Shown piece by piece: positions 17,867 through 19,916 of a stretch of 19,916 bases of DNA (position 1 is the first letter of the stretch; the number at the start of each line of letters is the position of its first letter). The stretch covers positions 1 to 19,916 of the forward strand of contig JAKPQT010000184.1 in assembly GCA_029555885.1 (NCBI GenBank), given 5' to 3'. The notes below the pieces were generated by a model. It did no database searches. It was not told where the DNA came from and saw only the letters and a list, made by a program, of their open reading frames with translations. This stretch comes from Chloroflexota bacterium. GTDB taxonomy: Bacteria > Chloroflexota > Anaerolineae > CG2-30-64-16. The position numbers and the translations under genes were made by a program.

Positions 17867-18483
17867 TGAGAGCGCGTCACGCCCCTCCTGCCGGCCGAGA
17901 ACGAGTCCTGACCTTGGCAGGTCGCCCGCAAGGGGTTGCCTCGCGTGAGCTCGCGAAGGTCGGCATTCATCGCCAAGTGCTGACCCGACTGGTGGCCAGC
18001 GGCGAGATCGTGCGGGTAACGCGAGGTGTGTATCGGCTAATGGACATGCCGGCGGGGGAACACCATGGGCTGGCGCTGGCGTCGCTGGCGATGCCGAACG
18101 GCGTGATCTGCCTGCTTAGCGCACTGCAGTTCCACGGGCTGGGCACGCAGCTGCCGCACGAGGTCTGGATCGCCGTGGATCGACGCACGCGCCGACCGCG
18201 CCTGCAGTACCCGCCGTTACGGGTGCTGCGCTTCGGCGGGGCGGCGCTGACCGAAGGCGTGGAGCGCCATCGCCTAGAAGGGCGAGAGGTTCCGATCTAC
18301 GGGATCGAGAAGACGCTCGCGGACTGTTTCAAGTACCGCAACAAGATTGGGCTGGAGGTGGCGCTGGAAGCGCTGCGCGAAGCGCGCCGGGAACGCCGGA
18401 TCAGCCTTGACACGCTGTGGCACTTCGCCAAGGTGGATCGCGTCGCTAACGTCATGCGCCCGTATCTGGACGCTGTCGCATGA
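17866..18483 (+). CDS. AbiEi-family antitoxin of a type IV toxin-antitoxin pair
   Basis: This 205-aa protein has an N-terminal winged helix (~12-58: VLTLAGRPQGVASRELAKVG, VTRGVYRL). The AbiEi C-terminal domain includes SALQFHGLGTQLP, VEIAVDRR-like WIAVDRRTRR, and IEKTLADCFKYRNKIGLEVALEALREA. AbiEi antitoxins repress their own operon and counter the AbiEii nucleotidyltransferase without forming a stable complex. Two starts compete. The ATG at 17818 has GAGG at ideal spacing, overlapping the XRE stop, and would add 16 residues. However, those codons are mostly A/T at the third position, unlike the rest, and overlie the promoter. The ATG at 17866 is preferred and would be leaderless. The stop overlaps the toxin start as ATGA. 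Confidence 0.85.
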   Translation: MRARHAPPAGRERVLTLAGRPQGVASRELAKVGIHRQVLTRLVASGEIVRVTRGVYRLMDMPAGEHHGLALASLAMPNGVICLLSALQFHGLGTQLPHEVWIAVDRRTRRPRLQYPPLRVLRFGGAALTEGVERHRLEGREVPIYGIEKTLADCFKYRNKIGLEVALEALREARRERRISLDTLWHFAKVDRVANVMRPYLDAVA

Positions 18484-19350
18484 CGTCGGCGAGGGCTGCA
18501 TCGATCCATGCCCGCTTGCTGAATCTGGCGCGGGAGCGGGGGTGAGGACTTCAACCTGATCGTGGTGCGCTATGCCACGGAGCGCTTCCTGTATCGACTC
18601 TCCACGATCCAGGCCGTACGGGATGCCTTGTGGCTCAAGGGCGCGATGCTGTTCGATCTCTGGTTCGACATGCCGCATCGGCCCACGCGGGATGCGGATT
18701 TCCTCGGTTTCGGGCTGATCGACGTCAACCTGCTGGCGGGCACCGTGCGGGAAATCTGTGGTGTGGCGGTGGACGATGGCATGGTGTTCGACCCGATGTC
18801 GGTCGTGGTGGACGATATCCGCGAGCATGCGCGTTACGGTGGTTTGCGCGTGCGCCTCAAGGGGACTTTGGGCAATGCGCGATGCGTGGTCCAACTGGAC
18901 GTGGGCTACGGCGATGCGGTCACCCCGGGACCGGAGGACGTGGCCTATCCGACCTTGCTGGATGACATGCCTACCCCACGCCTGCATGTCTATCCGCGCG
19001 CCACCGTGGTCGCAGAGAAACTTGAGGCCATCGTCAGCCTTGGCATGGCCAACAGTCGCCTGAAGGACTACTCCGACCTGCGCGCTTTGGCGCGGGAGGG
19101 TGCATCGGATGAGCGGCAATTGGCGCAGGCCATCGCAGCCACGTTCGTGCGGCGCGGCACCGCCCTGCCGCAGGGATTGCCGTTGGGCCTGACCGAGGAG
19201 TTCGCAAACGACGCCGCCAAGGTGGCGCAGTGGAACGCCTTCCTCGGCAAGAATCGTCTGCACGCCCCTGCCTTGGCCGATGTCGTGGAAGAGCTCGCGC
19301 AATTCCTGCGAACGCCGCTGCGCTTGGCCAGAGGCGAGAGCGAGGCATGA
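18480..19350 (+). pseudogene. AbiEii-family nucleotidyltransferase toxin, N-terminally frameshifted
   Basis: The toxin frame opens at 18480 (ATGA overlap with abiEi) and encodes MTSARAASIHARLLNLARER, typical of AbiEii, but hits TGA at 18543-18545 after a G5 run (18538-18542). Dropping one G joins this start to the next frame (GEDFNLIVVRYATERFLYRLS) and gives a normal 289-aa protein. The rest is intact. The nucleotidyltransferase core has KGAMLFDLW with TRDADFLGF (Asp 71 and 73 in the repaired numbering), and later VAEKLEAIV and SRLKDYSDL. AbiEii-type toxins transfer nucleotides to tRNA or other targets to stop growth. A shorter product could start at GTG 18562 or 18565. The break may be real, regulatory or a sequencing error. 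Confidence 0.85.
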
Positions 19351-19400
19351 ACGATTACGTCGATGCGGATGAAAGAGCGCCACACCGGTAGCATCCGCCC

Positions 19401-19844
19401 ATGCGCCCGCGCTTCGCCATGCCCTGGATCCACATCGTCCTGTACGCCGCGTTGCTTGCGGGCGGCACCGTGGCCCTGCAATGGCTGGACTACCAGCGGC
19501 TGGTACGCAGCTACCCGTCGGCGATCTACGACGGCTTGCTGGCCACCGGCTTCCTCGCCCTGGGGCTGTGGCTGGGGATGCGCTTGCTGGGTCGGGGTGC
19601 CTCGCCGGCAGAGCCGGCCGGCGAAGGCAATCCGCGGGCCGCGGAGGCGCTGGGCATCAGCCCGCGCGAGCTGGAAGTGCTGCAGGAGATCGCCGCCGGA
19701 CATTCCAACAAGGAGATCGCCTTGCGGCTGCATGTGTCGCCCAATACGGTGAAGACCCACATCGCGCGCCTGTTCGAGAAGCTGGAGGCGCGGCGTCGCA
19801 CGGACGCCCTACGCAAGGCGCGCGAGCTCGGATTGGTGCCGTAA
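19401..19844 (+). CDS. Membrane-anchored LuxR-type regulator
   Basis: This 147-aa protein has two N-terminal hydrophobic helices (~8-28 and 45-64) joined by a short polar loop. A Pro/Ala/Gly linker follows, then a LuxR-type helix-turn-helix (~84-145: ISPRELEVLQEIAAGHSNKEIALRLHVSPNTVKTHIARLFEKL). There is no receiver or ligand-binding domain, so the membrane part may sense the signal or hold the DNA-binding domain at the membrane. The start at 19401 lacks a ribosome binding site. A -10-like TAGCAT (19389-19394) ends 6 bases before the ATG, hinting at a leaderless mRNA. A second ATG at 19419 (MPWIHIVLY) is possible. It lies 50 bases after the AbiEii stop and is probably unrelated. Confidence 0.85.
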   Translation: MRPRFAMPWIHIVLYAALLAGGTVALQWLDYQRLVRSYPSAIYDGLLATGFLALGLWLGMRLLGRGASPAEPAGEGNPRAAEALGISPRELEVLQEIAAGHSNKEIALRLHVSPNTVKTHIARLFEKLEARRRTDALRKARELGLVP

Positions 19845-19857
19845 GCGCCATCGCGAT

Positions 19858-19880
19858 GGGTGATTCCGACGAAATCACCC
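19858..19880 (+). terminator. Hairpin after the LuxR-type gene
   Basis: Perfect 8-base arms GGGTGATT and AATCACCC enclose a 7-base loop, 13 bases after the stop. Only two T residues follow, so it is a weak intrinsic terminator or an mRNA 3' stabiliser. Confidence 0.5.
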
Positions 19881-19916
19881 TTCCGGGCGATGGACGAATG
19901 GCCTGCGTTGGCCCGC

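Overview
The window looks like chromosomal DNA of a high-GC gammaproteobacterium of the Xanthomonadaceae (Lysobacter/Luteimonas/Xanthomonas group). The basis is strong G/C preference at third codon positions, the gene set (Bfr/Bfd, ErpA, NudC, an AmpE-like protein, DUF4126, DUF6776) and the intergenic hairpin repeats. Family names come from recognising protein motifs by eye; no database search was possible.

Region 1 (about 1-2960) is visibly less GC-rich than the rest and reads as the right end of an integrated genomic island. It holds three minus-strand genes: an unrecognised 423-aa protein, an AlpA-type DNA-binding regulator and an unrecognised 167-aa protein, followed by a clear intrinsic terminator at 128-151. 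No integrase is in the window. The island side ends near 2990, at a short tract resembling the 3' tail of a tRNA-like gene, followed by a strong plus-strand terminator (3008-3032). Core-type sequence begins there.

Region 2 (3057-4326) carries queD (queuosine precursor synthesis), then iron-storage genes: bfd, with an excellent Fur box over its -35 element, and bfr, with all ferroxidase and haem ligands present.

Region 3 (4339-8303, minus) is a two-gene signalling operon. A REC-GGDEF-EAL protein with degenerate catalytic motifs is translationally coupled (GTGA overlap) to a membrane hybrid histidine kinase with HisKA, HATPase, receiver and Hpt modules. This suggests a phosphorelay feeding a non-enzymatic c-di-GMP-type output. 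Next come a DUF4126 membrane protein (minus) and, divergently, a DUF6776-type coiled-coil membrane protein.

Region 4 (9834-14061) holds erpA, nudC and an ampE-like gene on the plus strand. An MFS-acyltransferase fusion gene converges on them, its stop codon overlapping that of ampE. A long inverted repeat lies between erpA and nudC, and its right arm supplies the start of nudC.

Region 5 (14101-19350) is accessory in flavour. It has a PD-(D/E)XK plus Schlafen-group-3-type helicase gene, a divergent NYN/LOTUS RNase-like gene, a DUF2200 gene, an XRE regulator and an AbiE-type toxin-antitoxin pair. The AbiEii toxin gene has an apparent +1 frameshift in a G5 run 58 bases after its start. The window ends with a small membrane-anchored LuxR-type regulator.

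The best leads are the frameshifted toxin, the AbiEi promoter with overlapping palindromes and a predicted leaderless start, the repeat-derived nudC start, and the nuclease-helicase gene. I see no clear, wholly new multi-gene system.
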